Shown here: in pieces, positions 1-10,694 of the stretch
How positions within the stretch are numbered: the first letter of the stretch is position 1
How the letters are laid out: every line of letters begins with the position of its first letter
NCBI GenBank assembly: GCA_019113675.1
Contig: DXHA01000027.1
Location: 1 to 64,000 of the forward strand
DNA length: 64,000 nucleotides
Reading direction: 5' to 3'
Source: Candidatus Yaniella excrementigallinarum
GTDB lineage: Bacteria > Actinomycetota > Actinomycetes > Actinomycetales > Micrococcaceae
Notes under the pieces: generated by a model
Database searches by the model: none
What the model saw: only the letters and a program-made list of their open reading frames with translations
What the model was told of the DNA's origin: nothing
Translations under genes and position numbers: made by a program

Positions 1-458
1 GTTTCTGGGGACATATCTGCCAAAAAAGTCTGGACGGTTGCCGAGCCAGTGGAAGCATACTGTGCCCCAAGTGGGGAGGTGTGTTTGATGGTGCGTTGCG
101 AGGCGATCTGTTCCACGGTGACGGCGGCCGAACCTTCCCAGACGGCAAGGACCGTGGTCTCTTGAGTGGTGAGGGCTAGCTCTTGTAGATACGGGTAAGC
201 GACAAGGCGAACGTCAAGATTAGCCAGTAGTGGGCCAGCAATAGCAATTAGACCAAGGCCGAGTCGGTATTTTCGGGTTGCGGGATCTTGCTCGACCCAG
301 CCTTCAGATTCCAACGTGGCTAAGAGTCGCGATACCGAAGATTTATGTAGATCTACTTGTTGGGCGATTTCAGTAACCCCAATAAGCGGCTCATTCTTGG
401 AGAAGCAGCGCAATACATCGATCACATTGTGAACGACAGAAGTTCGAGGTGAACTCAT
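1..458 (-). CDS. IclR-family transcriptional regulator (partial, C-terminus off window)
   Basis: The ORF is open to the window edge, so it is missing from the ORF track. The start is the ATG at 456-458, preceded by an AGGAAG ribosome site. The visible ~152 residues hold the winged-helix DNA-binding domain (recognition-helix region LHKSSVSRLLATLE, followed by the wing YRLGLGL) and the beginning of the IclR effector domain (TVLAVWEGSAAVTVEQIAS). It resembles the second IclR protein at 18956-19771 throughout, so the two are likely paralogues. It lies downstream of, and on the same strand as, an MHS symporter, from which a strong terminator separates it. It probably controls a small-molecule catabolic or transport gene; the ligand is unknown. 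Confidence 0.9.
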   Translation of the reverse strand, partial: MSSPRTSVVHNVIDVLRCFSKNEPLIGVTEIAQQVDLHKSSVSRLLATLESEGWVEQDPATRKYRLGLGLIAIAGPLLANLDVRLVAYPYLQELALTTQETTVLAVWEGSAAVTVEQIASQRTIKHTSPLGAQYASTGSATVQTFLADMSPE

Positions 459-548
459 TAGGCTTCCTTTCTGCACATACCCCTAAAGATCATACGCTAC
501 CTTTGGCGATTAACATCACGAGCCCAGAGCGTTGCGAGACATGAAAAT

Positions 549-593
549 GCGGCTTCGGTCTGGCTCATAGACGATGAGCCAGACCGAAGCCGC
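549..593 (-). terminator. Rho-independent terminator of the MHS symporter gene
   Basis: A perfect 20-bp inverted repeat (GCGGCTTCGGTCTGGCTCAT and its complement) encloses a 5-nt loop. On the minus strand it is followed by GCATTTTCAT. It lies just after the stop of the symporter gene and before the iclR start. Confidence 0.9.
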
Positions 594-605
594 GCGGGTG
601 AGAAG

Positions 606-1958
606 CTATTCTTGGAGTGGTTTGCCGCTGGTTTCTGGGGAGAGGGCTACGGCGATGAGGGCGATGATGGCTGCGACCATAAGGTACCAGCCGGGAGCGA
701 TGGGGTTGCCGGTTTTGGAGATCAGCAGTGTTGCTATGGCCGGTGCGGTGCCGCCGAATAGGGCGTTGCCGACGTTGAAGGATACGGCAAAGCCGGTGTA
801 GCGGACTCGGGTGGGGAAGTTTTCTGCTAAGAAGCTGGCCAGGCTGCCATCGTTGAGGGTGAGCATAGCGCCCAGCAATACTTGGACGAGCAGCACAATG
901 GCAACACTTCCGGTGCTCAGCAACATGAAGGCCGGCACGGTGAATACTGTGAAGAGTACCGATGCACTGATAAGGACTTTTTTGCGTCCGAACCGGTCTG
1001 AGAGATAGCCGGTAAGGAAAATGAATCCGATGTAGGTCACTAGCGATACGGTAGTGGTGATGTTGGACAGTGTTGGGTCCATGCCTACTGTTTGGGATAG
1101 GTAGGTTGGCATATAAGTCAAGATGACGTAGAAGCCAACAGCGTTGAGGAGGACTGCTGCGGTGGCGCGCACCAGGGTGCGCCAGTGGTCCCGGAATAAT
1201 GCCCATACAGGCGCTTTGATGGCTTCGTCTTCTTGTGCCATTTCTTGGAAGACGGGTGAGTCTTCAAGTTTTCTCCGGATGTAGACACCGATAAAGCCTA
1301 AGGGGGCGGCCAGTAAAAATGGTACACGCCAACCCCATGATTCCATTTGCGGTGTTGTTAGGCTGGCTGTCAGTACAGTAGCCATTAATGAGCCAAATAA
1401 TAAGCCGGCTGCTGTTGAACCGGGTACCACGGAGGCGTACAGGCCGCGTTTATTGGCCGGGGCATATTCAACGAGGAAGGCTGAGGCACCGGCGTACTCG
1501 CCTGAAGCGCTAAAGCCTTGTAGTAGTCGGAATACGAGTAATAGGGCTGGGGCCCAGAGGCCAAGCTGGGCAGCCCCCGGCAAAAGCCCAATGCAGACTG
1601 TTGCACCAGACATGATCAGAATCGACCATGCCAGGGCGGTTTTGCGGCCTACTCGGTCACCAATATGGCCCCAAATAAACCCTCCGATGGGACGAACCAA
1701 AAAGGAGACGGCGAACAGCGCAAAGGTCCATACGAGTCCTTCGGTTAGGTCGTCCGAGGGGAAGAATACGGTTGCGATAACTACAGCCAGGTAGCTGTAG
1801 GCGCCGTAGTCGAACCACTCGGTAAAGTTTCCAATAAAACTCGCGACAACGACCTTGCGCCGCTCTTTAGGACCAATCCCGCCGGGATGGGTTCGTTCTT
1901 GGCCAGAGAGGGTAGGCCCGAGGTCTTGACCTGAAGCGAGAGCATGAGGATCAGACAT
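606..1958 (-). CDS. MFS transporter, metabolite:H+ symporter (MHS) type
   Basis: A 450-residue protein with 12 predicted membrane spans. The MHS hallmarks are visible: an EWFDYGAYSYLA first helix, the loop 2-3 signature GDRVGRKTALAW, and the loop 8-9 signature SDRFGRKKVL. The family (ProP, ShiA, KgtP relatives) imports carboxylates, betaines and similar compounds with protons; the substrate here is inferred only. It sits between an IclR gene and a GntR gene beside the sarcosine operon, so a sarcosine, betaine or creatinine-related substrate is plausible. It shares strong similarity with the second MHS protein at 19835-21259. Its promoter carries a palindrome also found at the N-carbamoylsarcosine amidase promoter. 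Confidence 0.88.
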   Translation of the reverse strand: MSDPHALASGQDLGPTLSGQERTHPGGIGPKERRKVVVASFIGNFTEWFDYGAYSYLAVVIATVFFPSDDLTEGLVWTFALFAVSFLVRPIGGFIWGHIGDRVGRKTALAWSILIMSGATVCIGLLPGAAQLGLWAPALLLVFRLLQGFSASGEYAGASAFLVEYAPANKRGLYASVVPGSTAAGLLFGSLMATVLTASLTTPQMESWGWRVPFLLAAPLGFIGVYIRRKLEDSPVFQEMAQEDEAIKAPVWALFRDHWRTLVRATAAVLLNAVGFYVILTYMPTYLSQTVGMDPTLSNITTTVSLVTYIGFIFLTGYLSDRFGRKKVLISASVLFTVFTVPAFMLLSTGSVAIVLLVQVLLGAMLTLNDGSLASFLAENFPTRVRYTGFAVSFNVGNALFGGTAPAIATLLISKTGNPIAPGWYLMVAAIIALIAVALSPETSGKPLQE

Positions 1959-1981
1959 GTTTCACCACCATAGTTTTTTGA

Positions 1982-2038
1982 GTTGCACGAATTGCAACAC
2001 TGTTGCATCACTATATTGGTGATATAGGTCACGGTCAA
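1982..2038 (-). promoter_or_regulatory. Symporter promoter with GTTGCA/TGCAAC operator-like repeats
   Basis: On the minus strand TTGACC (2038-2033), 17 bp, then TATAGT (2015-2010) forms a near-consensus promoter. The predicted start site (~2003) is covered by TGCAAC-ACT-GTTGCA (1993-2007), and a third half-site, GTTGCA at 1982-1987, forms a second inverted pair with it. A separate inverted repeat ATCAC-N7-GTGAT (2007-2023) overlaps the -10. The layout suits repression by an IclR- or GntR-type protein; the regulator is not identified. Confidence 0.6.
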
Positions 2039-2134
2039 GAGGTTTTGCCGAGATATTTTGGCGCAGGCCTGACGGATTTTGAGTACAAAAAGAAGGGCCG
2101 TCAGTGGTGGTGTTTGGTCTGTTGTGTAACGGAA

Positions 2135-2794
2135 TTAAAGCGCTGTACGCACCATGTCGTAGAAGTTTTCAACGTGTTCAGCTGCATGGCGCTCCGCCTC
2201 ATCGGGCTCTCCTGCCACGATGTGTTTGATTAGTTGAGTGTGTTCGATAATATGCTCGTGCAGCGAGGGGAGTCGGTCTGACAAGGCCGCCCAAATACGC
2301 GTGGCGATATTATCGAGCCGAATTAACGTTTCGGATAGATGCTCGTTTTGCGTTACGCGATAGATCATTCGGTGTACAGATAAGTCGTAAGCCAGTAGGT
2401 CGCGCTGCGATTGGTTGGGGTTAAGGCTTTTGAGCTCCATGAGGACACCCAACAGCTGCTGACGCATAGCTCCGCCATGGATTTCTGCGGCGCGGCGGGC
2501 AGCAAGCGGCTCAAGTGCTTGTCGTACCTCTGATACGTGTGCAAGTTCGGTAACGTCGACTTGGCTGGCAAACGTTCCACGACGAGGGTAGGTCACGACC
2601 AGGTGGTCGGACTCGAGGCGTTTTAGCGCTTCGCGCAGCGGAGTCCGCCCGACACCTAATTCATCGGCGAGCTGTTTTTCGATTATGGGCTCACCCGGCT
2701 GAATATCCAGCATGATGAGCTGATCTAATAGGACCCGGTATGCGCGATCGGAGAGGGACTCGCTTGTCGTGTCGGCGTTGTGCAACGTGGTCAT
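2135..2794 (-). CDS. GntR-family (FCD/FadR subfamily) transcriptional regulator
   Basis: The ATG at 2794 is chosen over the longer ORF start at 2827 because AAAGGAC precedes it at good spacing; this gives 219 residues. The N-terminal winged helix has the GntR pattern (IIEKQLADELGVGRTPLREALKRLE). The C-terminal all-helical FCD domain carries the metal- and ligand-binding histidine region (DLSVHRMIYRVTQNEHL, later HTQLIKHIVAGEPDEAERHAAEHV). FCD regulators usually repress catabolic operons until a small carboxylate or amino acid binds. It is transcribed divergently from glyA-sox, so it is the likely local regulator of that operon. Confidence 0.9.
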   Translation of the reverse strand: MTTLHNADTTSESLSDRAYRVLLDQLIMLDIQPGEPIIEKQLADELGVGRTPLREALKRLESDHLVVTYPRRGTFASQVDVTELAHVSEVRQALEPLAARRAAEIHGGAMRQQLLGVLMELKSLNPNQSQRDLLAYDLSVHRMIYRVTQNEHLSETLIRLDNIATRIWAALSDRLPSLHEHIIEHTQLIKHIVAGEPDEAERHAAEHVENFYDMVRTAL

Positions 2795-2870
2795 CACTGT
2801 CCTTTCATTGTTCTTATTGTGCATCAAATGCTAGATCTCCGCAGCGTTTCAAAGATTTTTATCTAACGCC

Positions 2871-2922
2871 TTGACAGTTGTGTGATCAACGCCATAGTCT
2901 GTGATCGGTATCTGATATATCA
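2871..2922 (+). promoter_or_regulatory. glyA-sox operon promoter with TGATATATCA palindrome
   Basis: A perfect -35 TTGACA (2871-2876) is followed after 16 bp by CATAGT (2893-2898). The 10-bp perfect palindrome TGATATATCA (2913-2922) lies a few bases after the predicted start site, a typical repressor position. AT-rich short palindromes of this kind suit FCD-type GntR proteins, and the gntR gene is divergent. A similar element lies downstream of the promoter at 35591. Confidence 0.6.
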
Positions 2923-2954
2923 ACTGTTGTTCAGGATTTTTTCAAGGAAGATGC

Positions 2955-4271
2955 ATGACTAGTCTCACTACGCAGGTTGCTCCATCGCTGACTCAAGATC
3001 TCGCCGAGCTCGACCCGGAGATCGCGGGATTCATTAATCAGGAACTGGACCGTCAACAAAACGGCCTGGAAATGATTGCCTCTGAAAATCACACGCCCAT
3101 GGCTGTAATGCAGGCGCAGGGTTCAGTGCTGACCAATAAGTATGCCGAAGGCTACCCTGGTCGTCGCTATTACGGTGGCTGTGAACATGTCGATTCGGTT
3201 GAGCGGCTGGCCATCGATCGTGTAAAAAAACTTTTTGGTGCTCAGTACGCTAACGTTCAACCGCACTCAGGAGCACAAGCCAACGCGGCGGTCATGCACG
3301 CTCTAATTCGTCCAGGGGATACCGTCATGGGGCTCAACTTAGCCCACGGCGGCCATTTGACCCACGGTATGAAACTCAATTTCTCGGGACGTCTCTACAA
3401 TATCGTGCCGTACTCGGTTGACGAGCAGACCTACGAAGTCGACATGGATGAAGTCGCGCGGTTAGCTCGCGAACACAAGCCAAAAATGATTGTCGCCGGT
3501 TGGTCTGCCTACCCGCGTCAACTCGACTTTGCTCGCTTCCGGGAAATTGCTGACGAAGTTGGCGCCTACCTCTTTGTCGATATGGCTCACTTTGCCGGAT
3601 TGGTTGCAGCCGACCTGCACCCATCACCGGTTCCACATGCACACGTGGCCACCTCAACGACTCACAAAACGTTGGCCGGACCGCGCGGCGGCATCATCCT
3701 GACTAACGATCTTGAAATCCAAAAGAAGATCAACTCGGCAGTTTTCCCGGGGCAACAGGGTGGACCGCTTATGCATGTCATCGCCGGTAAAGCCGTCGCC
3801 TTCAAAGTGGCGGGGTCTCCAGAGTTCGCCGAGCGTCAGCAACGTACCTTGGAAGGTGCCCGGATTTTAGCCCAGCGGCTCTCCCAGCTAGATGTGGCAG
3901 AAGCCGGTATCTCGGTCTTAACCGGTGGTACTGACGTCCATCTGGTCTTGGTAGATTTACGTGACTCAGAACTGGACGGTAAACAGGGTGAAGACCTGCT
4001 GCAAGAAGTGGATATCACCGTCAACCGTAATGCCGTCCCATGGGATCCGCGCCCACCAATGACCACTTCGGGGCTACGTATCGGCACGCCTGCGCTGACC
4101 ACACGTGGCTTTGGCACTGAAGCATTTGAAGAAGTAGCCGACATCATTGCGCTGACCCTGATTGCTGGTGCAACTGGTGATCGCTCAGCACTGCCAGAAC
4201 TTGCTGGCCGAGTTGAAACGCTAGCTCAAGCTCACCCACTGTACCCCAACCTGGAACCGTTCGGAGCATAA
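2955..4271 (+). CDS. glyA: Serine hydroxymethyltransferase
   Basis: GlyA interconverts glycine plus 5,10-methylene-THF with serine plus THF, using PLP in the cytoplasm. The 438 residues match the family length. The PLP-binding lysine is seen in [13 protein letters not shown] (about residue 238), along with the folate/substrate regions [11 protein letters not shown] and [20 protein letters not shown] precedes the ATG. It is the first gene of the sarcosine operon and lies 2 nt before soxB. There it most likely runs in the serine-forming direction, using the glycine and the one-carbon unit released by sarcosine oxidase. This is probably a catabolic copy; a housekeeping glyA may exist elsewhere. 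Confidence 0.97.
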   Translation: MTSLTTQVAPSLTQDLAELDPEIAGFINQELDRQQNGLEMIASENHTPMAVMQAQGSVLTNKYAEGYPGRRYYGGCEHVDSVERLAIDRVKKLFGAQYANVQPHSGAQANAAVMHALIRPGDTVMGLNLAHGGHLTHGMKLNFSGRLYNIVPYSVDEQTYEVDMDEVARLAREHKPKMIVAGWSAYPRQLDFARFREIADEVGAYLFVDMAHFAGLVAADLHPSPVPHAHVATSTTHKTLAGPRGGIILTNDLEIQKKINSAVFPGQQGGPLMHVIAGKAVAFKVAGSPEFAERQQRTLEGARILAQRLSQLDVAEAGISVLTGGTDVHLVLVDLRDSELDGKQGEDLLQEVDITVNRNAVPWDPRPPMTTSGLRIGTPALTTRGFGTEAFEEVADIIALTLIAGATGDRSALPELAGRVETLAQAHPLYPNLEPFGA

Positions 4272-4273
4272 CC

Positions 4274-5491
4274 ATGGCAGAACTACTCCCACAACACCCC
4301 GATTTTCTGTGGCGGAACCCGGAGCCAAAGTCTTCCTACGACGTCATTATCATAGGCGCTGGTGGGCACGGGCTGGCCACGGCTCACTATCTGGCATCTC
4401 GCCACGACATCACCAATGTTGCCGTTATTGACAAAGGCTGGCTTGGTGGTGGCAATATGGGCCGCAACACCACGATCATTCGTTCCAATTACCTCTGGGA
4501 TGAATCCGCAGACATTTATGAAACCTCAATGAAACTCTGGGAAGAACTTCCAGATGAACTCGAATATGACTTCTTGTTCTCCCAGCGTGGTGTGCTCAAC
4601 CTGGCCCATCATGTTTCGGAAGCCCGCGACTCGGTTCGCCGGGTCAAGGCCAATGTGCTCAATGGAGTTGACTCGCAATGGTTGACACCAGAAGAAGTCA
4701 AAGAAGTTTGTCCGATCATCAATATCTCGGACAACATTCGCTACCCGATTATGGGGTCGACCTATCAGCCACGCGCGGGGATTGCCAAGCACGACCACGT
4801 GGCATGGGCGCTGGCTCGCAAAGCCGACGCCGCCGGCGTCGACATTATTCAAAACACTGAAGTCACCGGGATTTTGACCGCAGGCGACAGAGTCACCGGC
4901 GTCGAAACTACCCGCGGCACAATCCATGCCGGTCAGGTGGCCTTGTGCGGTGCTCCCCACTCGTCGCAACTGGCCGAAATGGCCGGGGTGAAGCTGCCCA
5001 TCCAGTCGCATCCGTTGCAGGCGTTGGTTTCGGAACTCTTTGAACCTGTACACCCAACCGTGGTGATGTCGAACCATGTACACTGCTATGTTTCTCAGGC
5101 CCATAAAGGTGAACTGGTCATGGGTGCTGGAATCGATCAGTATAACGGTTTCGGCAATCGTGGTGCTTTCCACATGATCGAAGAACAAATGGCAGCGGCC
5201 GTAGAATTGTTCCCAATTTTTAGTCGCGCACACTTGCTGCGGACCTGGGCTGGTTCCGTGGATACTACCCCGGATGCCTCGCCAATACTTGGGAAAACGC
5301 CGGTCGATGGTCTATATGTCAACTGTGGTTGGGGTACCGGTGGATTCAAAGGCACGCCTGCTGCCGGTTATGCTATGGCACACACTATTGCCCATGATGA
5401 ACCACACAGGATCAATGCTCCCTTTAGCCTGGACCGGTTTGAGACCGGACACCTCATTGACGAACACGGCGCAGCTGCCGTGGCCCACTAA
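4274..5491 (+). CDS. soxB: Sarcosine oxidase, beta subunit
   Basis: The 405-residue flavoprotein subunit of heterotetrameric sarcosine oxidase demethylates sarcosine. An N-terminal Rossmann dinucleotide motif ([17 protein letters not shown], ~25-41) binds FAD. In this family FMN is attached covalently through a histidine; the [11 protein letters not shown] segment (~175) is the best candidate. The C-terminal [16 protein letters not shown] is the typical flavin-domain end. It follows glyA by 2 nt and is followed by soxD 15 nt later. The four subunits soxB, D, A and G are all present and intact in the usual order. Confidence 0.96.
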   Translation: MAELLPQHPDFLWRNPEPKSSYDVIIIGAGGHGLATAHYLASRHDITNVAVIDKGWLGGGNMGRNTTIIRSNYLWDESADIYETSMKLWEELPDELEYDFLFSQRGVLNLAHHVSEARDSVRRVKANVLNGVDSQWLTPEEVKEVCPIINISDNIRYPIMGSTYQPRAGIAKHDHVAWALARKADAAGVDIIQNTEVTGILTAGDRVTGVETTRGTIHAGQVALCGAPHSSQLAEMAGVKLPIQSHPLQALVSELFEPVHPTVVMSNHVHCYVSQAHKGELVMGAGIDQYNGFGNRGAFHMIEEQMAAAVELFPIFSRAHLLRTWAGSVDTTPDASPILGKTPVDGLYVNCGWGTGGFKGTPAAGYAMAHTIAHDEPHRINAPFSLDRFETGHLIDEHGAAAVAH

Positions 5492-5506
5492 CGAAAGGCA
5501 ATTGCC

Positions 5507-5797
5507 ATGATGCTTATTGATTGCCCGTACTGCGGGCCACGCAATGAAACGGAATTCGGTTACGGGGGCGAAGCCCACGTGTCCTATCCACAAGACCCAT
5601 ATGCACTTTCCGATGACCAATGGGCCCAATATCTGTTTTACCGGGATAACCCCAAAGGTGATTTCGCAGAACGTTGGGTTCACAACGGCGGATGCCGCAA
5701 ATGGTTTAACGCGATTCGCAATACTGTGACCTATGAATTCAAAGCTACCTACCCGGCCGGCTCACCGCGCCCTACTGTTACCGGAGGTTCCAAGTGA
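5507..5797 (+). CDS. soxD: Sarcosine oxidase, delta subunit
   Basis: A 96-residue small subunit that binds zinc in known heterotetrameric enzymes. The metal ligands are visible as CPYC near the N-terminus and H-x3-C in the [11 protein letters not shown] segment. Two consecutive ATG codons are possible starts; the first is used. Its stop overlaps the GTG start of soxA by 4 nt (GTGA), indicating translational coupling. It has no independent activity and stabilises the complex. Confidence 0.95.
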   Translation: MMLIDCPYCGPRNETEFGYGGEAHVSYPQDPYALSDDQWAQYLFYRDNPKGDFAERWVHNGGCRKWFNAIRNTVTYEFKATYPAGSPRPTVTGGSK

Positions 5798-8697
5798 CAT
5801 ACTCTTACCGTCTGAATGCCGATGAGGCGCCTTACGCCGTCGTCGATCAGCACGAGAATCTCGATGTGATCATCGACGGCAAACAGGTTAAGGCGTTGCG
5901 CGGTGACACCGTAGCCTCTGCACTACTAGCTTCCGGCACCCGCTCTGCGGGTGACTCTTTGTACTGGCAACGCCCGCGTGGGATATTTTCCGCCGGTGTT
6001 GAAGAGCCGAACTCACTGGTGCACGTGTCACCACGCCACGAGGGTGACGTGGATGAATCCATGTTGATGTCCACCACAGTTCCGGTAATTAACGGGTTGC
6101 AAGCCACTCAGCTGTCTGGACTAGGTACGCTGGATCCAGCTGAGGATCAGGCTTACTACGACCACGTCCACGTCCATACCGATGTATTGGTGGTCGGAGC
6201 CGGCCCGGCTGGACTTTCAGCAGCGGTCAATGCCGCCAAGTCTGGTGCCCGTGTCATTCTTATGGACGAAAAGCCCTGGGCCGGCGGTAGCCTGCTGGAT
6301 GCTCCATATGAATCCATCGATAATAAAGGTGCTCCGCAGTGGATCGCCGATGCCGTCGACGAACTCACAGCCAACGATGACGTCGAGGTACTGTCCGATA
6401 CTACGGTTACAGGTATCTATGACTCTAATTATGCAATCGCCGTTGAACGCCGCGTCCATCGGCAGGATGAATCACCAGGGGCAGGTGTATCACGCGAGCG
6501 GGTCTGGCATGTACGCGCCAACCAGGTCGTATTAGCCACCGGCGCCCACGAACGCCCATTGGTGTTTCAAAATAACGACCGGCCGGGGATCATGCTAGCG
6601 TCAGCGGTTCGCGCTTACCTGAACCGTTATGCAGTCCGTGTCGGCCAACGCATTGCGGTGTTCACTACCAACGACTCGGTATACCCGTTAGTCAACGAAT
6701 TACAATATACCGGTGGGGTAGTGGCGGTCATTGATGCACGCTCCACCGCCTCGGCCGCCGCACAGCAGGCAGCATCTAATGGTGTTCAGGTACTTATCGG
6801 CTCGGCTGTTATCGACACCCACGCAGGCGACGATAACGAACTCAACGCCATTAGCGTGGCCCCGTTCAGTGACAAAATTGATGCCGACAACGTACAGCGT
6901 ATCGAGGTTGACACGCTGGCTGTTTCCGGTGGTTGGTCGCCGGTTGTGCATCTGCACTCCGGACGCCGCGGAAACATCGATTGGAATGCACAATTACAGG
7001 GCTTCGTCGCCGTCGACTCTGTTGAAGGCACGCACCTAGCCGGGGCGCTGACTGGGAAGCATTCGACCGCACTGGCACTGAGTTCTGGGGCGGGTGCTGG
7101 AGCCGCAGCAGCAACTGCCGCCGGCTTTCCAACAGAAGCCCAAGTCTCCAGGGCCATCGAACGCCCATATGGCCCGGTAGCACCGCTGTGGTTGGTGCCT
7201 TCACCAGATGGTGAAGACACCAAAAATTACCACAACCATTACGTCGATCTGCAGCGCGACCAGTCTGTAGCTGATATTTTGCGTTCCACCGGGGCCGGGA
7301 TGAGCTCGGTTGAACACATCAAACGCTACACCTCGATTTCAACCGGTGCCGATCAAGGTAAAACTTCCGCGGTGCCGACCGTCGGTGTGATGGCTTCCAT
7401 CTTGGGTGTGGAAAACCTCGCCGAAATCGGTACTACCACGTTTCGGCCACCCTTTACCCCGGTCAGTTTTGCCACATTGGCAGGACGACGCCGCGGTGCA
7501 CTATATGATGTCGCACGTACCACGCCCATGCATCCAGCGCATGTGGCTGCCGGAGCAGTGTTTGAAGACGTCGGGCAATGGAAACGCGCCTGGTATTATC
7601 CGAAACCTGGCGAGACCATGGACGAAGCTGTTTACCGGGAGTCGGCTGCAGCGCGCGAGTCTGTTGGCATGTTTGATGGCACCACACTGGGCAAAATCGA
7701 GCTGCGGGGCAAAGACGTCCCGGAATTCCTGGGCCGGATCTATACCAATGGGTATAAAAAACTGAAGATCGGCATGGGTCGCTACGGTGTGATGTGCTCG
7801 CCTGACGGCATGATTTTTGACGACGGTGTTACCCTGCGGGTGGCCGAAGATCGTTACTTCATGCACACCACTACTTCCGGAGCCGCCGATGTACTGGACT
7901 GGATCGAAGCATGGTTGCAAACCGAATGGCCGGACCTGGATGTCTATGCCACCTCGGTTACCGAACAGTACGCGACTATCGCCGTCGTTGGGCCGAAATC
8001 CCGTGAAGTAATGGCCAAACTGGCCAGCAACGAGGACTTCTCGGCCGAGGGGTTCAAGTTCATGGAATTTCGTGACTTCACCTTGGATTCTGGTATCCCG
8101 GTCCGGGCAAGCCGAATCTCGTTCTCCGGTGAACTTGCCTGGGAAATTGCCACACCGTCATGGTATGGCTTGGCTGTCTGGAATGCCGTAGCTGAAGCCG
8201 GTAAGGAATTCGACATCACCCCTTACGGCACCGAAACCATGCACGTGCTGCGCGCTGAAAAAGGGTTCATTGTGGTCGGCCAAGAAACTGATGGCACAGT
8301 CACCCCGCAGGACGCCGGTCTGGGTTGGATTGTCTCCAAGCACAAGGACTTTGTCGGCAAACGGTCCTACACCCGAGCCGATAACGTTCGCGAAGACCGA
8401 AAACAGCTGGTCTCGGTACTCCCGGATGACCCAACCTTCCGTTTAGAAGAAGGCGAGGCACTGGTCAGTATGGACACCGCGATCGATATTGCAGCAGGCC
8501 CGGTGCCACAAGAAGGCTGGGTAACCGCTTCATATAACTCACCCGCTCTCGGGCGCACCTTCGGGCTAGCCCTAATCAAAAACGGTTTCGCCCGCGAAGG
8601 GGAAACACTCAAGGCCCTGGTCGGCGACGAAACAGTGACCATGAAAATTGGGCCAACCGTCCTCTACGATCCACAAGGAGCACGTCGCGATGGCTAA
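5794..8697 (+). CDS. soxA: Sarcosine oxidase, alpha subunit
   Basis: A 967-residue subunit starting at GTG within the soxD stop. In order: an N-terminal ferredoxin-like domain without obvious cluster cysteines (~20-100), an NAD-binding Rossmann region ([18 protein letters not shown], ~131-148), a middle pyridine-nucleotide/disulfide-reductase-like region, and from ~580 a GcvT-like aminomethyltransferase domain. The last passes the methylene group from the demethylated substrate to tetrahydrofolate. The complex converts sarcosine, O2 and THF to glycine, H2O2 and 5,10-methylene-THF. Length and layout are normal for the heterotetrameric family. Confidence 0.96.
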   Translation: MTYSYRLNADEAPYAVVDQHENLDVIIDGKQVKALRGDTVASALLASGTRSAGDSLYWQRPRGIFSAGVEEPNSLVHVSPRHEGDVDESMLMSTTVPVINGLQATQLSGLGTLDPAEDQAYYDHVHVHTDVLVVGAGPAGLSAAVNAAKSGARVILMDEKPWAGGSLLDAPYESIDNKGAPQWIADAVDELTANDDVEVLSDTTVTGIYDSNYAIAVERRVHRQDESPGAGVSRERVWHVRANQVVLATGAHERPLVFQNNDRPGIMLASAVRAYLNRYAVRVGQRIAVFTTNDSVYPLVNELQYTGGVVAVIDARSTASAAAQQAASNGVQVLIGSAVIDTHAGDDNELNAISVAPFSDKIDADNVQRIEVDTLAVSGGWSPVVHLHSGRRGNIDWNAQLQGFVAVDSVEGTHLAGALTGKHSTALALSSGAGAGAAAATAAGFPTEAQVSRAIERPYGPVAPLWLVPSPDGEDTKNYHNHYVDLQRDQSVADILRSTGAGMSSVEHIKRYTSISTGADQGKTSAVPTVGVMASILGVENLAEIGTTTFRPPFTPVSFATLAGRRRGALYDVARTTPMHPAHVAAGAVFEDVGQWKRAWYYPKPGETMDEAVYRESAAARESVGMFDGTTLGKIELRGKDVPEFLGRIYTNGYKKLKIGMGRYGVMCSPDGMIFDDGVTLRVAEDRYFMHTTTSGAADVLDWIEAWLQTEWPDLDVYATSVTEQYATIAVVGPKSREVMAKLASNEDFSAEGFKFMEFRDFTLDSGIPVRASRISFSGELAWEIATPSWYGLAVWNAVAEAGKEFDITPYGTETMHVLRAEKGFIVVGQETDGTVTPQDAGLGWIVSKHKDFVGKRSYTRADNVREDRKQLVSVLPDDPTFRLEEGEALVSMDTAIDIAAGPVPQEGWVTASYNSPALGRTFGLALIKNGFAREGETLKALVGDETVTMKIGPTVLYDPQGARRDG

Positions 8698-9277
8698 TCT
8701 ACAAGAACTGCGGCGTTCACCGCTTGCCGGTCGAACCCAAGACATGAAACAAGCTTCGGGCCAGAATCTATCCATCCGGGAAGTACCATTTACCACCCAG
8801 GTTGGTCTACGCGCCGAACCCGGCACCGCCGGCCATGCGGCACTAGCCGCCAAACTGGGCGGGCTACCCGAGAAAGTCGGCGACGTCGTCGGCGATGTCA
8901 ACTCCACAGCGGTACTGTGGCTATCACCCGACGAGTTTTTAGCCGTCGATGCCCCAGACACCGGGCTAACAGATGAACTCGCCCAAGCATTAGGCGATGA
9001 ATCAGGTCAGGTGTTAGATTTATCGGCGAACCGGACATTTATTGAAATTTCCGGGCCCGCGGCTGAACTAGTACTACGCAAATCCTGCCCGCTAGATCTG
9101 CATCCGCGCACTTGGAAAATCAATCAGGCCTATGTGACCGAGGTCGCACAAACTCCGGTGATTTTGTGGAAGATTGGTGATTTCAGCTGGCGGATCGCTC
9201 CTCGTATTTCCTTTGCTGACCATGTGGTCAACTGGTTGCTCGACGCAATGATCGAGTTTTCACACTCGGAGGTGTAA
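8690..9277 (+). CDS. soxG: Sarcosine oxidase, gamma subunit
   Basis: The start at ATG 8690 (195 aa) is preferred to the ORF-track start at 8648 because AAGGAG stands just upstream and the protein then starts [11 protein letters not shown] like its relatives. It overlaps the end of soxA by 8 nt. The sequence is GcvT-like at low level ([27 protein letters not shown]), as expected for SoxG, which helps form the channel between the active sites. It ends 3 nt before sdaA. Confidence 0.94.
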   Translation: MANLQELRRSPLAGRTQDMKQASGQNLSIREVPFTTQVGLRAEPGTAGHAALAAKLGGLPEKVGDVVGDVNSTAVLWLSPDEFLAVDAPDTGLTDELAQALGDESGQVLDLSANRTFIEISGPAAELVLRKSCPLDLHPRTWKINQAYVTEVAQTPVILWKIGDFSWRIAPRISFADHVVNWLLDAMIEFSHSEV

Positions 9278-9280
9278 TTC

Positions 9281-10672
9281 ATGGCATTAAGTGTGCTGGA
9301 CATGTTCTCTATCGGTTTGGGGCCTTCGTCGTCCCATACCGTGGGCCCCATGCGGGCGGCAGCTCAGTTCATCAACGGTCTGGACTCTGATACCGTGGCG
9401 GCCACTACCCGCGCCAAAGTTGAGCTGTTTGGTTCGCTTGGTGCAACCGGTATTGGGCATCATTCCGATATCGCGGTGATTCTAGGGCTTGCTGGACATG
9501 ATCCGGCCACAATCGTGCCCGAACAAGTCGATGACATCATTGCTGGTGTCGAAAACTCTGGAACACTCCAGTTAGCCGGCACCAAAACCATCAACTTTGA
9601 TCGGGCACACGATGTGATCCTGAACCTGTCAAAATCGTTGCCGGGCCACCCCAACGGGATGGAATCCACAGTCTATGACGACGACGGTAACGTGCTAGCC
9701 TCCCAGATTTCGTATTCTATCGGGGGCGGGTTCGTGGTGACTGAAGACGAGCTCGACAAGCCGTTGACCACCGAGCGGAAAGTTAAACACGATTATCGGA
9801 CCGCCGCCGAGCTCCTGGAACTGTGTGCACAGCAGGATAAATCCATTGCGGAGCTAACCTGGGAAAACGAAATCCAGTGGCGTGAGCCCGAAGAGATACG
9901 TGCCGAAATCCTACACATCTGGCAAGTGATGCAGGATTGTGTCCAAGCTGGTATTGAACGTACCGAAACCACTCTTCCGGGTGGTCTGAAAGTGACCCGG
10001 CGGGCACCAAAACTCTACCGGCAACTCACCGAAGGCGGTGCAACCGAGCGCACCGGAGATACTTCCGATGCGCTACGGGGCATCGAATGGGTCAACCTCT
10101 ATGCATTGGCCGTCAATGAGGAAAACGCCTCGGGCGGTCGCGTGGTGACAGCACCTACCAATGGTGCTGCCGGCATTATTCCCGCGGTAATGCATTACTA
10201 CAGCCGATTCCTCGACGACGTCACCGATGATAAAATTGTGGAATTTATGCTCACCGCAGGTGCCATCGGTATCATCATCAAAACCCAAGCATCAATTTCC
10301 GGTGCCGAAGTTGGATGCCAGGGTGAAGTCGGTTCCGCATGTTCAATGGCGGCCGCAGGCCTAGCAGCGGTCATGGGTGGCACCCCGGTCGAAATCGAGG
10401 ATGCCGCAGAAGTTGCACTGGAACACAACCTTGGTATGACGTGTGACCCGGTTGGCGGGCTCGTGCAGATCCCATGTATTGAACGTAACGCCATTGCTTC
10501 AGTCAAGGCCATTAACGCTGCGCGTCTGGCGTTGCACGGGGATGGTTCGCATAAGGTCAGCTTGGACCAGGCCATCGAAACGATGCGGGCTACCGGCGCT
10601 GACATGATGGAAAAATATAAGGAAACCTCACGTGGCGGCCTGGCGGTGGCCGTTACCGTGCCAGAATGCTAA
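9281..10672 (+). CDS. sdaA: L-serine ammonia-lyase (L-serine dehydratase), single-chain type
   Basis: Iron-sulfur enzyme that deaminates L-serine to pyruvate and ammonia. The 463 residues combine the beta-like N-terminal domain ([18 protein letters not shown]) and the alpha catalytic domain. Candidate cluster cysteines lie in [16 protein letters not shown] and in [16 protein letters not shown]. It ends the glyA-soxBDAG operon (3-nt gap) and completes a path from sarcosine to central metabolism: sarcosine, glycine, serine, pyruvate. A strong terminator follows. Confidence 0.96.
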   Translation: MALSVLDMFSIGLGPSSSHTVGPMRAAAQFINGLDSDTVAATTRAKVELFGSLGATGIGHHSDIAVILGLAGHDPATIVPEQVDDIIAGVENSGTLQLAGTKTINFDRAHDVILNLSKSLPGHPNGMESTVYDDDGNVLASQISYSIGGGFVVTEDELDKPLTTERKVKHDYRTAAELLELCAQQDKSIAELTWENEIQWREPEEIRAEILHIWQVMQDCVQAGIERTETTLPGGLKVTRRAPKLYRQLTEGGATERTGDTSDALRGIEWVNLYALAVNEENASGGRVVTAPTNGAAGIIPAVMHYYSRFLDDVTDDKIVEFMLTAGAIGIIIKTQASISGAEVGCQGEVGSACSMAAAGLAAVMGGTPVEIEDAAEVALEHNLGMTCDPVGGLVQIPCIERNAIASVKAINAARLALHGDGSHKVSLDQAIETMRATGADMMEKYKETSRGGLAVAVTVPEC

Positions 10673-10694
10673 TACCATCTCTGGAGTCTTATGA

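Noticed and set aside
565-1206. 213-aa minus-strand ORF
   Set aside because: Frame-shifted shadow of the first MHS symporter, His/Arg/Pro-rich, with no domain.
2795-2954. Glycine riboswitch before glyA-sox
   Set aside because: The divergent gap is only 160 nt and shows a normal promoter and palindrome; no tandem glycine aptamer pattern was seen.
4526-5233. 235-aa minus-strand ORF
   Set aside because: It lies fully inside soxB on the other strand; the soxB protein is clearly the real product.
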